Shown in pieces: positions 33,701 through 46,876 of a stretch of DNA of 64,000 nucleotides. The stretch covers positions 592,816-656,815 of the forward strand of contig NW_006767435.1 of assembly GCF_000264995.1 (NCBI RefSeq), given 5' to 3'. The notes under the pieces were generated by a model. That model was not told the DNA's origin. It saw nothing but the letters and a program-made list of their open reading frames with translations, and searched no databases. Both the position numbers and the translations under genes were made by a program. The first letter of the stretch is position 1. Every line of letters starts with the position of its first letter. The stretch comes from Punctularia strigosozonata HHB-11173 SS5. Lineage: Eukaryota > Basidiomycota > Agaricomycetes > Corticiales > Punctulariaceae.

Positions 33701-33963
33701 TCACCACTTGCGTTTCATCTGCACCACACCGCGACACGAATGAGGGGCATGTTCGCGATCAGGTAGATAGCACTCGCCGCATCTCTCAGGCATGCCCCGA
33801 ACTTTGCGAATTCATCCTTGCATGCATCCTTCCGAACATCGGTGTATTGAGCAAGGATACATTTGCCATATTGCGAGGCCTGTGTAGCACATGTCGTCGT
33901 TGAATGTTGGGCAAGTCGGCGCAAAGGTGTGAGGGACGTAGTTGACGCTGCCTTGGCGGTCAT
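33701..33963 (-). CDS. Twin CX9C mitochondrial protein, NDUFAF8-like complex I assembly factor
   Basis: ATG 33963 gives MTAKAASTTSLTPLRRLAQH followed by the first CX9C (C-ATQASQYGK-C) and the second (C-KDEFAKFGA-C). Spacing is exactly nine in both, the Mia40/MICU import signature. The helix-turn-helix size (67 residues if spliced as proposed) and YGKC...EF..FG.C pattern fit NDUFAF8. The end is unusual: reading through gives a 20-residue hydrophobic tail to a TGA at 33715. Removing 33719-33777 as an intron with a GC donor (GCGAGT) and CAG acceptor gives CLRDAMKRKW*, a basic RKW end I consider more natural. Both are stated; the splice is inferred. Divergent from CSF1 by 273 bp. Confidence 0.7.
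33719..33777 (-). other. Proposed GC-AG intron in the twin-CX9C gene
   Basis: Minus-strand sequence GATGCG|GCGAGT ... GTGCAG|ATGAAACGC. Length 59 nt, normal for this genome. Splicing gives the short basic end DAMKRKW* rather than a hydrophobic read-through. There is no phase-compatible GT donor nearby that yields the same end. Confidence 0.55.
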
Positions 33964-34236
33964 CGTAGCAGGCGACGTCGGGGCTGAGGCTCGTGTAGGC
34001 TGCAGGCTGAGGACTCCGTCGAGACTCCGAGGAGCGCGTACTCCGGTTGCTTCACGTGCTCTTCCGTCACCGCGCCGAAGCGCACGTCCGCCTCTCGAAG
34101 CTGGCAAAGGCAGACGTGCTCAGCCTGCATACCTCATCTTCTGACGACACGGTCAATACACCAGATGCCACTTCGACCGTAAAGCAACGCTCAGCTACGG
34201 TCACAAGGAACTGACCAGCCCCAGGCTGCAATCACC

Positions 34237-37200
34237 ATGTTGAACCACATCCTCCTCGTAGTTTGTCTGTTCATAACGCTCGGAATCATCATCTATCTTT
34301 TCTACTGGAACCAAGTTCTTGGCTTTTTGCTGAGTGTCTTGCTTCGACTTTGGACTTGGAATCAAGGTGGCACAGCCGTGTGGGTTAGCTTCGGTGCGTA
34401 GTTTCTCGAGGGATGCAGCTGTCCAAAGCGTACCTTACTCATCCAAAATGTATATACATAGGTTCGGTGCACTTCTCTATCCTTGCAGGAAGGATCTCTT
34501 TCAAAGACCTGCGCTACCATTCTTGTAACCAGACGATCAAGATCGTGCGATGTAGGATCGAGTGGCGCTATTGGATTCGAAGACCCATGGGTGAAGACGA
34601 CCTCCAGCATTTGCGCACAGTAGGGGAAGATGTCATTGGTATGCTGCTCTGCATGTTAGCTCTATACAAGCGTATTTAAATGATGCACTAGAAAAACACC
34701 CGTTCAGGCCTTTCCCATGCCGTATTCAATTCAAAATCGAGGGTCTCGAGTGGTTCATGTACAACCGCATACCCGCCTACGACTATATCGTCTCTGAACT
34801 CGGCGCCCGTAACCGTCCTAACACGCCTGCCATGAGTCCTAGTGGTCAGGCAACCCCTCTGCAGGATATATTTGCAAAGCCTATATCACGTCAAGGTATT
34901 GAAAACTAGATTATCCCCGAAGAATAGCGCTGAAGAAGGCTTAGGTACTATGTTATATCCTCCTTCTTCGACGCTTCCGACCTCCGTCCGTCGCGTACCA
35001 CGTTTCCTTGACAGGCTCGCGGACTGGTTCTATGGCCAACTTCCGAGGCTCGACCCGAAAGATCTCCTGCCCATTCAAATCCAAGTCTCCAAGGCTGCAG
35101 TCACCTGTGGAAACGCATCCACGACAAATATCCTTGTTGTCGAATTCGGGAAAGCGGAAGGAGTCGCAGGGATCGTACCGGTGTGTTTACTTCTTTCTGC
35201 TCGCATCCTGGTATCACGGTTAAAACAACCGCACAAGTCTAGATCCATATGCGACAAGTACAAACAGAATGTCAACTTGAGTTTTCATGAAGTTCGGATT
35301 CATATGCTGGAGAATGATGCATATCAAGCTCCCATGAGCGTCGTGGGCCGCGAGTTGTATCACAAAGTCAAACATACAAGGTGAGCCAGCCAAGTGGTAA
35401 ACCCGTACATACAGCGAACCGACGATCTGCTCGTAAGGTCTAGGTTTCCTTGGGCATCGAGCCTGTCTTATGGATCGTTTGCCAAGCTCTGGCGCCGCTT
35501 GAACCTACACACGTCGACGTCAATCCGCAGGTCCGCCCGTCTGGGCCCGGTGCAGACGGCTCCAACGAACGGGACTTTCCGACAACGTCTGGGAGGGCGA
35601 CGATCAAACGTGGTGGACGACGAGCATCCCCCTGGGATCGATTTCTCCGAGGTCGAATACGCGATCGAACGTCACATTTTGGAAGCACCGATCGTAGAGA
35701 TCTCGTATTACGTTGACGCGGTTGGTCGTGTTCCCGCAGTGAGGGACGACCCAACCCCTGCAGGCGAGGAGAACTATGACATCGGAAACGGTGCACTACC
35801 ACCCGAGTGGGGTCTTGATGTTGTTATACGAGGAGGGACATTGCGCTATGGTCCCTGGGCGGATAGGCGCAGAATTGAGCTTCAGAAGGTTTTCTTCCCG
35901 CCTACGTACCTCGACGCTCAAGTCACACCCCAGTTAAAACCAGGAGACCAACGCATCTGGACAACTCTCAAACTGTTCGTGGAACTCCGCGATGGGACCG
36001 TCCTTCATGTCCCTTTTAGAGAACCTTCGAAGGTGATCCCCCCTTCGTACTTTTAAAAGAGCGCTTATAGAATGTCTACAGGATTGGCAATGGGATGGTT
36101 TATCAGACATCCCTAGGCCCAAGCGGAGATCCCCCGCTAATCTCAACCTTCGAGTAGGGGATGGATCAACAATCAGCTACATAATGCCCCTCGTCGCTGG
36201 ACCTAACGGATACGAGCCACAGCTTGAAATTCATCTTGATGATGTATCAGTCACGTCGAGTTTGAACGACATCAGACTCCTCTCTTCTGAATCCTGCAGG
36301 GTACGCGATTCCGACTTCTGCGCTCACTGCCGTTTAATGAAGTTGTACTCTAGGTACGATGCGACCTTCCTTCCCCGCTTCGGTGGCAAGCGGAAAGACA
36401 GTGGACCTTCGAAATACTTCTGCGCCAACCAAGACTGTACCTTCTCAGGGACCACATTAACATGTTCACGGATCTTTCCAAGGACTGGGCTCACGGACCT
36501 CCTAGTGACCTTAACCGCTTCATTCCAATGAATTATGCCATCAAAATGGACCTGCGCAACTATGAGATTAATGCGTATGTCAATGATCTGAACATCATCG
36601 ACAAACCACTCCTCCGGGATGAGAATGGTTAGCCCTCCACCATGCTGCCTCAGTCTCCTATTCACCATCCTTTGCAGCTCTTCTGACCTTGCGTGGGGGT
36701 TCCTTTCGGAACGAAACGCAACTGGCGATGAATCGATTTCGTCCGGAAAGCACCCTTGTTCCGTTATGGATAGAATCGCCGGGAGTTGCCGTTCATCTCA
36801 CTTTACCGAAATGGAACACTCATAGTATGGATGGCGATGCGCACGCAGGGGAGATCGGCACCATTGGTTTTCTGCGTCTAGATGGATCATACCGATATTT
36901 CGCGGAAGTTCGGGACAACAATATCGAACAGTTGAAGCTCAGCTTCACTGTGAGTATGCTCTACCGCACATGTTTACATTCGCTGACTTATTCCCGGTGT
37001 TAGACGAAGAATATGGTTTACAAGGCACATGGATGGTCTATTCGTTACCTCATGATACTACGAGACAATTACTTTGGTTCTTTCACCCATTTCTCAACTC
37101 TATATGAAAGCATAGGAAAATGGCATCAAGGCGTACCTGTCGGCGATCCAATAGAACTTCAGTATCGACCAAACAAGGTAAGGCCCGATGCCAATTCGCG

Positions 37201-40200
37201 TCAGGGACCGGAGGTTTCATCTTCTCATTGGATTTATCTCAGTCTAATATCCTACAAGTCGAGGTACAGCTCGAAGCGCAGAACAACGCAGTCATCATGC
37301 CTACATCGTTGCAAGGTTGTGGTCGGTTTGCCGACGGAGTCGACACTACATCGCCCCCTTCAAACAGTATTGTCGTTCTCGAGGTTCCGACGTTCCAGGT
37401 CCAGCTTCGTACACACGAGTATTTGATGGGTATATGTTGCTGCTTCGTATTACGGGACTTCGATACTCACTTTAAGACAGAAATGTCGCTCAATATTCAT
37501 CAAGTGAAAGGCGGCATTGTCAATCATTATCGCTCTCTCGTCGATCTTGGCTCTCTCATCGCAGGTAGCGATGAAGTTTTCGTCGTGGATGGTGAGGCAC
37601 ATCTTCATGGGATCCGGATCATATAGTCGTTAACCTCATGTTCAGGCATGGAAATTGTTGCACATAAGCTCTTCGGTCCTCAACCCCGAACGGCGACTTA
37701 TGTTTGCATATGGGAAATCGAGTTCGGCTCCATCCTCGCCTCGGTTTCTGCCGATCAAAGTGCCATACTCTCAGCGGCGATGAACGTCTTTCACGCGGGG
37801 TTCTCAGACCCTTTCAATGCCCCTGCAGCCGAGTATGCTATTCCTGCGGATCCAGACGGTGAGCCACTATGATCCAGTGGTTGCCGGGCTGGGGATATTC
37901 ACTATTCCCCGAAGTGACATTTCTACGTGTGGCGGTTCAATCAGCTGATGTGACCTGGATGGCTGGCGATGCCGCTCTTCGGTTTGATTTGCCATGTGGT
38001 TTGTCTTTTCAGAGCAACGATCTATCCACCGAATCATATCAGAAGGTCACTTCGGCAAAACTGCCACCCATGTCGGTCCAAGCTTTCTCGTCAGCGACAC
38101 GTTCTCGCAACCTGTGGTTGGAGGCTGCAGTATTAACCATCGATGTGGACTTCGACTTATATACATCACCGCCTGGCTGGCGCGACAAAGCCAAAGCTCA
38201 GGCAGGCTTTCTCCTGGCTCAGGATGACCTCACCGGTCGTCTGACGGATGTGTTTTCGCATCTGAGCTCGCAAGAGTCGTGTCCTCCCCACGCGTGCCCA
38301 GGTATGTGACAGATTGACAGAGTTCAACTATCACTGATTCTGAAACACAGCCTTATCAAAACTCAAGCGTGGATTGCACATCACTTACCCTCGCGTGCCC
38401 ATTGTTTCTCAGAACCCTGTCCTGGTACAGCCAAGGACCACCCGGCCCGTGTTCGCCCGGCCAGCGTCATTGGCCAGTGCGTCTTCAGTCTCGGACATTG
38501 GGGAGGAAAGCGGTAAAAAAGACATGGACACAATTTTAGCGTGCGCAGACTCCATAACTCTTTTGTTACAAGTTTTCAACCACGCTATGCAGGCGAACAC
38601 GACCGACGATAGTATCTGATGTAGTAGCAGATGACGATGACACGTACAGCGGCGATGAATCGGATGATGACGGCTTGACAGATGCGAGTGGCTCCGCTCA
38701 GCATTGGTCAGATTGTTTCAACGGTAAGCACAGGAAAAATCTGTAGCAGGCTTGTTGTCTGCCATTGGCCTAATTAACATGCCTCAGGTTCTTCTGAGGG
38801 TCATGAACTTGAATCCGACGCGAAGTATATCTATTTGACGGCACATTATACGACAGCGGCGAATCGTCCGCCTTCGCTATGGGCTGGCCGTGGGTTCTCC
38901 TTGACAAAGGTAAGCAGAGCGCTTGTTCTATGGTTGCACTGACTAAATGTTGACTCATATAAGGTCAACCCCTACTTCGCCTCATTCACTGCACGGTCAA
39001 CCGACGAACGCGTCCCTGGTCCAACCGATCCTTCTAACACGAAGTCGCTTGATAAGACGTTTCTTCGCTTAACTAGCTCCCATGTTGCCGCATTTTACAC
39101 ACCGAGGGTACTCTCCGTAGTTGAGGGCTTATGCCAGGACTTTAGGGACCAGGTGATGGATAAGTCATATGTTAGGTATTTGCCGCTGACTTCTGTGCCA
39201 GACAACTCGCCCGGACATCATTTTCGACGGTCTGATTATGTCCCATGTGGACTCCCTGAACGATGCACCGTCGTCGCCAACGTTCGCGTTTCAAATCGGC
39301 ATCTCCACCGTCAATGCGACGTTGTTGCAGCATCTGTCCGCTGCCGATTTTGGACCCAGCTCTGGGAGGGGGACACAAGAGCAGCCATATCCTACGCAGT
39401 TCCCTGAAGAGGACGTTACGACACTCCATGTCTCTTTGGGGAACGTGACAGCCAGTGGAACTATCGTGCGCCACGATAAGCAGCAACCTTCTGTATCGAT
39501 GGGTGTATGCGTTCGTTCACTTTCCCTTGAACTCCAAGATGTCCATTGCCCTCCGGCAGCCCCCCGCGGAAGTAGGGAGCATGGAACCCCGTCTCTCGTC
39601 AGCGTCAACGCGACTGAGATCTCCGCAAGTTACCAGGACTCTCATATCCGGGGCTTCTTCGGGAGCATCCAGGCGAGATCGAGGCACGATACGCCTAGAT
39701 ATCTGCTAGCTTCAGCGACAGCACTTGCTGAGCATAGCAGGCTATTGACCCGCGCGTATAGTCAGTTGCGCGCTCACATCTTCGCGATCCGCTGGCGTAC
39801 CATTCGGACAGTTCTTGCGCACGCGACCGAACGACCATTCGTGGATCCCTTTTCTACGACACAACCCTCCTATCTAGTCCAGTCCGGTCTACCACAGCGC
39901 CTTCGCACGGACACCATTCTCAAGGTCTTGATCCACCTCAGAAACTTGCTGCCCATTCTAGACGTTTCACAGCCGCAGGGATCTGCGTCCACACCGCCAG
40001 CTGAACAACATGATATATCTTCCCTGCTGGACGTTCAGCTGCAGAACTTTGCCCCCGATCCGGAGGCAGTCGTCACAGCGCGCCTGCCGCTGCTCTCTGC
40101 ACTGTCGCTCGGCGGGGACGCAAATGGGAAGGCGTATCCTTTCGGACGTCCGGATCACCGAAGCTCCCCATTGAGATCAGCAGACGTTTCAGTAACGACG

Positions 40201-43200
40201 ATGTACATTTCCCTTGCAGGCCATCCAGGGGAGCCAGATTGCGGCTTGAAGGTCGGACCAATCGTAATTTCTGCAACTAAGCGAAGCTCGCGGTACACTC
40301 CCGTATCTACGAAACCCGAGGCTTCATCTGGACCGTCAAGCGCCACTGGTGAAGACAGGATGGACTTCGTCGCCCTTTGTGTATCGTTGGGAGATAGCAC
40401 TGTCACGATTGTGCCCCATGTTCTTGACTTCATCCCTCATGTCATTCGAGCACTTCGCCGACCACGAACGGCACCGACGCCTTCGCCGTCGTCTCTCAAG
40501 GCGGATAGCACTCACCCATATACCATCGAGGCTACACTTTCCGTTCCATCTTTCAGACTGCAGGCAGCCGCAGCGAACCTGATTTGTGAAGTTGGGATGG
40601 GCAATCTGCTGCTCGCTGGTACAACCTCGTCCCATCTTCCCAACCGAATCCAGGATCTGCAAAGAAGTACTTCATTGTCGATCATTCTGGGGCACATCTT
40701 CCTTCGCGGCCGCTCAACGGACGGTCATACGAAGCAAGAGCGCGACATCCTTGCATCCCTCGAGTTCCATGACGGCAAGGGAAACGTTGCTATTCAAGAT
40801 ACCCAGAGATCGTCCGAAGTTCGGCGGATTATGGTCGGGTTCCATGGTGTGGAACTCAGAGTACCTCGGAGTGCGATCCGTCTATATCGTTTCGTCGAGG
40901 AATGGCGATCCACATACCTCCCTCCGCTACAGCAAATGATGGACAACATGATCGTAGAAATCCACAAACCGTCCCTGCTTTCCGTCGGTGTTGACGCCAA
41001 GAAACCAAAACGTGTTTCGCTGCAGCTCCAGCTATCGGTTACGTCAATCCGCACGACCCTCCAGGTGATGCTTGGAACTTGGCTTTCCTGGGAAATTCTC
41101 TCCACGACGGCATATTTACACACATCACCAAACCCACGACGAGCCTCTCTACGATTCTTTGGATTGCAAGTTGGGTCACAGGTGCTCAGCGTCGCGTCGC
41201 GTGAAAATCTTCCGGACGATCATGATCCCACCACCCGAGTCAAGTTGGCGTTTCCTCAACTTTCGGTCTCCGGACGCTTTGATGATGCAGGACTATATGC
41301 ACTGATGGCCGTGGAATTCTTCCATGTCACTATCAAACCATCGCATTGGGATACAGTGCTGGCTGTTCAACAGAAATTCGGTAATGACTTCCAGGATTTG
41401 GTCACACTCATCGCCCAAACTCGTCGGAAGACTGCACCCTCCTCTCATTCCCCTGTTGGTACCCAAACATCAAGGGAACAAAAGTGGAGATATGCGGGTT
41501 TCTTGAAGATGCGAGGTTTCCGCGTTGGAATGGAAGGATTGACCTCGACTATATTCCTGGAATGCCAAGACATCAACGGCGGCGCCAACAACGAAGAGGG
41601 ACGGGTGCTGCAGCTTCACCTGTCAAATTTGGCGTTGTCCTTATCTTCCGGCGCTCGGATGAGGACACTCGACCCTGGTCTTAGGCGAACCCATGGATCC
41701 GCTTTCGTCAACATGGATGTCCAAGTAAACTTGCTGAGCGGACGTTCTCCTGCAGGTGGTCACATACTTCAGATTGCGATACCAAAGATCCATGCGGTTA
41801 TGCAACCTAGTTCCATAGGTGAATTCGCTGATTATGTGGATCAGTTACAGGTGCGCAACTAGCTCGCCGTAACTAATCGAGTGCTCATACATATCATATC
41901 AGACGGAGATCTCTGAGCGCCAGGAACATCGAGCTCACCAATTAGCAGAATTCAAAGAGAAGACACAACACGTCATGCGCACTTTTGATATAAAAAAGGA
42001 ACCTCAACAAGACCAGGCTTCATGGATTGACCAATATTCCGTCGATTTCTCTGTTCGAAACATCGGAGTTGCTTTTCCCCTGTCGCTGGACCTGTACCTT
42101 GAATTACCGCAAAATCAAGATCAGACAGTGTCAAGCGTGCCTGCGTTCTTATTCACGGTCTCGTCGCTTGTGTTCGCTTCGGAGCATGGCGAGAGTGGAC
42201 AGGCGACTATGAAAGGGTTTTGCTTCCAGTTTGTTCCTCGGTGTGTATATCCCGACACAAACCCGCTTGCTACCCGCACTGAGACATCTTCCACCAGGTT
42301 CAGTCAGAGTGCTGCAGGCGATTTCGTATCCGCATCGCATAAGACGTTCAACAGGCTGCTTTACCCCGAGGTCACGGCGCAAGCGCGATTTGAGCAGGTT
42401 GATTCGTCAAGAAGGATGCGTTTAAGTGCGCAGGTCAGCGGGTTCATCGTCGACATGGATTCGTCATTGCCAGACTATGTGTTTTCGCTGGTCGATGTCT
42501 ACCAACAGGGGAAATCTCGCGTTTCTCAGCTAACGGCCCATCTCCCTCGCATGAGCTCACCAGCCACATCCCCCGCCCACTCGCAGGACGGGAGCGACCG
42601 TCATCCACGCGCTATCCCAATGTCGAACGCTGTAGCTTCTCTCAAGTTCCGCAGTGGCGAAGTGAGGCTGTATAGTGCCTCAGCTGCGGGTGCAGCCAGG
42701 ACGCTGTCAAAGATCACGGTCCTGTCCAATGAAAGCCACCGTCTTTCGAGCTCTGGTCCCGAGGTCTTCAGGCTCCCCGAAGTTACCGTTTGGGGAGAGT
42801 ACCGCGCATCGACTGTGGTAGCCGCTTCGGGTGGAAGTGGAGCTAGCGTGTCCACATTAACGTTCAAGAGCACAGTGCACTCCAGCCAGAATGTCATCCG
42901 TCCAACCCTTTTGCCCTTCCTTTCTGAATTCAATGATCGATTGGAGGTTCGGATCCGGAAGGAGCATTGGCGGGAACCATCCTTAGATCCGCCATCGGAG
43001 CGCCCTAGAACGGAGACAACGACCGATGATGCTTCTGCCCACAGAACCACGCCTATGACTATGGAAATCAGATTTGGCCTCCGGATAGATCGATCAAAAT
43101 TAGAGCTGACATGCCAGCCGGATGTCAATGTCATTGCGGGTTTGAATTGGGAAAGTGGAGGTTTTGTGCTCAGTGTATCGCCAGGAGCCCATCGGATTGC

Positions 43201-45510
43201 TTTCACTGGGGACGTTGGCGGACTGACAGTGGGGCTGAAGCATGGGTTTTTGAGCGAAGATTGCATACAGCTGCATGCTCGCGACCTGGCGTTCTCAGCC
43301 ACTTTCGCGCGCTTGAGCGAGAGAGGCAACTCTCTCTCCCTAGTCATAAATACAGAGTTCTCCGGTTCTGCTCGACTATCTCGGCTGCAGGATATGCTCT
43401 GTTTCAAGGCTGTCTGGCTGGATCGCATCCCTACCTTCGGTACCCAGAGCCAGGCCGCTCCCGCAACGCCTTTCAAACCTGCAATTGATTTACCATCGTC
43501 CAGTCCATCCTCCAAGACAGCTCGTTCTGAAATTGCAACGGTCATTCTTGTGCGTGTGCGGCGCACAAAGCTTGCTGTTGACCTCGGCCACTCCATCAGT
43601 AACATCCACTTGGACCTTACCAACACGACCTTCCGGACAAGGCTAACCAGTGCCGTGGCAGAGATATCACTGCATATCTCAGAAGTTTCTATAACTCCAA
43701 ATGGTAACATTTCTGGCATTGCTCTTGTTCCCGACTTTGTGTTCCAAACGGTACGAAGGCGCGAGGTTCTGGATGACGCGAATCTTGCTGGCGAGAATCG
43801 GATGCTGGAGCTTGTCCTGACTAGTGGACCTTTCACTTTGGCACTGGAATCTGAACATCAGAAGTTATTGCAATACCGGTATGTTCGCGCCTTTGAGGTC
43901 ATCACCGTTATTGACATGCTACGAATTTCAGTGCCGAACCCATCAAGGTCCTCGTATACGATGATTGGTCGCTCATCTCGTCGCGTCGACCTCAGCGCGA
44001 CAGGCGCTTGCGACTATCATTCCTAGTCGTCGGAAGTGAAGTTGTGGCAACGGCTACTGTCAGCACAGTGCCTAAGCTCTTTTCCTATGTCGAAAAATTC
44101 AAGGCGAACGTTGCTGCCCAGCGAGAAGGCGCTAGCCGCGAATCCCAAGCGTTCCGCGTAGCGCGTCAGCCCAAGCCCGACAACCCTCTGTCTGCTGTCG
44201 CCAACGCCATACTGCAAAATGCCCGCAACCGATTCAAGGAAGCGGAGAGGGCAATATCGTACGAAGTCGTACAGGAACTAAGCCTGCAATTGGGAACCCT
44301 ACGTCTCAATCTCTTCCCGAGGACGATGGGGGATACGGACATGGCTCAATTCACCGGGCGGGAGGTACAGGCACGCTTGGAACGCATAGTCAGAGCAGAT
44401 GGCAAGCTGGCCGCTCGTGATCTGCGCCTCGCCTTCTCGTCCATGGCGATCTCTCGATTCAGCAGTCTTAATCACGCAATGGCCGCTCGCAAAGCGCCTA
44501 CGAACGACCTCGAATGGATGCAGCTCATTACCCAGCGGGCTCCTGAGGCAACTATCTTCGCTTTGCCTGCAATGCGGATCAAGATGACTAGCGAAGAGGA
44601 ACTAGAAGGGAAGCGCATCGTCCTGATCTACGACTTCTACAGTCGCTTTCTCAGAGGAGCAACAAGAGGATCAGGAGACGACATATACATATCCTTGAAC
44701 GTCTCGCTTTACTCCTGGCTCACGGTGCTCCGGAAGAACTTCACTCGCGAAATGGACGACGCGCTCAAGGTGAAGCAAACGGGCTCAAGTCCCGCCATGC
44801 CTGCGCCGGTTCAGCGCAAATTCCCCGAGCCAATTCCCATGGGCAGAACCCGGCAGACCCTTGGTCTGACTAGAAACTTGTCGCGATCGCCCCCTCGAAA
44901 TGCAAGCTTGGCGGGATCTCTCTCCCGACGGAAGCACAATAGCGCGTCTTTGTCCTCTCCTTCTCTGCTCATGCCCGCCACACCTGCCAACCAATCGTCG
45001 TCTTCTGCTGAAGCGTCTCCAGTAGAGTCGCAGCCCTCACCGGATGCGCTCAGCCCTCTCCTGCCGGCATTCAACCTGAATCAAGGTTCGAAGCAGCGAG
45101 CGCAGGATCCGTCTCCGCCCGGCTCGCCCACGGTAGCAGCCATGTCTGGTAGTGATGACGGTTCGCCGACCCAAGCAAGCGTTACCCTCACCGCTGCCCC
45201 CGCGGAGGAGGCAGCATCTGGGAGCAGTCGGAACGTAATTTACCGCCCCCGCCATAGACAGATCGAGCGCCTTACTATGCGTCAGCTCGGCGAGGCGACG
45301 CCCGACGTCATGCATCCCTTCTTCATGAAGAAGGCCGGCTTCAATCTCGAAGAATCGCTGCCACAATATGTTCATGAGTACGCCACGATTCCGATGGAGG
45401 AAATCATGGAAGCGCTGTTGGAGTTATATGGTCGGCAACTGGGCAAGGCTGGGCGCACGGCAGGATCTACGCATAAAATGGACACATTGGCGCCCGGAAA
45501 CACGGGATAA
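34237..45510 (+). CDS. CSF1: Csf1-type bridge-like lipid transfer protein (BLTP1 family)
   Basis: ATG 34237 encodes MLNHILLVVCLFITLGIIIY, an N-terminal TM anchor, then RLWTWNQGGTAVWVSFG and VHFSILAGRISFKDLRYHSC, NQTIKIVRCRIEWRYWIRR. That block is the signature start of Csf1/Tweek/KIAA1109. Over twenty exons follow on the same strand with long beta-rich sequence (WTTLKLFVELRDGTVLHVPF; GNGALPPEWGLDVVIRGGTL; DNYFGSFTHFSTLYE). The two largest are at about 39.2-41.9 kb and 42.0-44.0 kb, and the last exon runs to TAA 45508-45510. It ends LGKAGRTAGSTHKMDTLAPG. Estimated length is roughly 3,300 residues, usual for the family. Csf1 spans ER contact sites and carries phosphatidylethanolamine along a hydrophobic groove for GPI-anchor synthesis. 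Exon limits in 36-39 kb are less certain. The region near 44.9-45.2 kb is a Ser/Pro-rich insert. Confidence 0.93.
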
Positions 45511-45709
45511 GACGTTGTATCATTCGCCTCTGCACATATTTATGTATATTATAATGCATCCGTATGCACATACTTGGCTGTTGCCCTCTCCTTGACGCAC
45601 ATCTTGTCAAGTGTATTGTGACGGGAGGGGGGCAATTATGCTAGTATACATTTATGGATTAGAGTGATACGTTTTCAATAAACAAGTGTCATCACGATCA
45701 TGACATAGT

Positions 45710-46751
45710 CTAGCGACGAGGGGGATGAACCTTGCCCTCACGGACTTGTTCCGCGACGTAACTGACAGACATACATGAACATTCTGTACTGGTGATAAAG
45801 TTTGAGATACTCACCCTTCAGCAGAGAACAACGTGAACAGGCCGACGGTTATGGCAGAGACGGTGCGTCGGTCCCAGTGAGGCTTAGTCCAGTTATCATA
45901 AGCAATGTAGCCGACACCGCCGAGAACACCAAGGTTCACTGGAGTCCCTTCTTAGCAATGTTCGGGGCAAAGTGGTATACGCAAGACTTACCGAGGCCGA
46001 CCAGCCCTCCAAGTACGCCAGGACGAAGGATCACTTCACGAGCGTGTCTGTAGATGACAGCACCTTCCTCGCGGGCGCGTCGTTCCTCCGCCTTTCCAGC
46101 GGGCGTCTGACTATACTTCTCTGCGGCATAGCTCTCTGCTCCAAGGATAGTGAGAGCACCGGCGACGGTCGCACCCAGCACGCGAGCATCCGATCGAAGG
46201 TGAGGCCGAGTGTAAAGATGATATGATGCACTCGAGAGAAGGCCAACATTCACTATTAACCGTGCTCAGTGCGTGTTGAAGGACACAAGACAATCCTATA
46301 GAACTCACCGATGCCAATGAGGCCACCCGCAACTCCAGGGCGGAATAACTGTTCCTTAACCACGTTCCAGAGGTAGAAGCCTTCATCCTGCGCCTTGCTC
46401 CAGTCCTTGCGCGCTTCATCTTCTAATTGGTGAAGTTTACTCTTCGCCTTCGCCGCCTTCGCGTTACCCTTGCCGGTGGGAACATCCTCTTCGGTTTGCG
46501 GGACGCGTATTTCCGTTTCAGAGGTTATGGTGGCGGGATGCTCCTTGAAATCCGAAGGAACAAGGTTGACCTTGGCCGCATCGTCTGCAACAGCGGTGCC
46601 ATCACGCACGTCATCGGGCGTGGTGAGCAGCGCTGGGTCTGGATGGGGCTGTCGAAGGAGTTTGAGAACCATGTGAGAGTAGGACAACGCGTGCGCTCAC
46701 CTGCTGGGACGGGGGAGGTGCGTTGTGGGCAGCGACGGATGCGTAGGACAT
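45710..46751 (-). CDS. Duplicated two-module membrane protein, OM14-like
   Basis: ATG 46751 gives MSYASVAAHNAPPPSQQ, spliced to PHPDPALLTTPDD. A charged spacer follows (NAKAAKAKSKLHQLEDEARK), then two copies of one module. Copy 1: LWNVVKEQLFRPGVAGGLIG, NVGLLSSASYHLYT, VLGATVAGALTILGAESYAA. Copy 2: IYRHAREVILRPGVLGGLVG, NLGVLGGVGYIAYD, TVSAITVGLFTLFSAEGYVA. The protein ends EQVREGKVHPPRR* (TAG 45710). Each copy has two hydrophobic segments, so about four TM in total. The motif order (RPGVLGGL...N-GVL...T-GA...L-A/GE) recalls the C-terminal domain of yeast OM14, a mitochondrial outer-membrane protein, but this is weak and could be another membrane family. There are four introns. Confidence 0.6.
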
Positions 46752-46876
46752 GGTTGAGACAATTCGATGGACATTTCATGGCGCGGTGTCGCGCGCTTTT
46801 GAGGTGAACGGGGACATGCACTACGTCACGAAGAAATGACATCATATCTGCGCTTCTCGTCGCGACAGTGGCTGTG

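Noticed and set aside
42601-43836. Minus-strand open frame of 411 codons
   Set aside because: It is the exact antisense shadow of the large Csf1 exon; the plus strand reads as Csf1 throughout and flanking exons agree.
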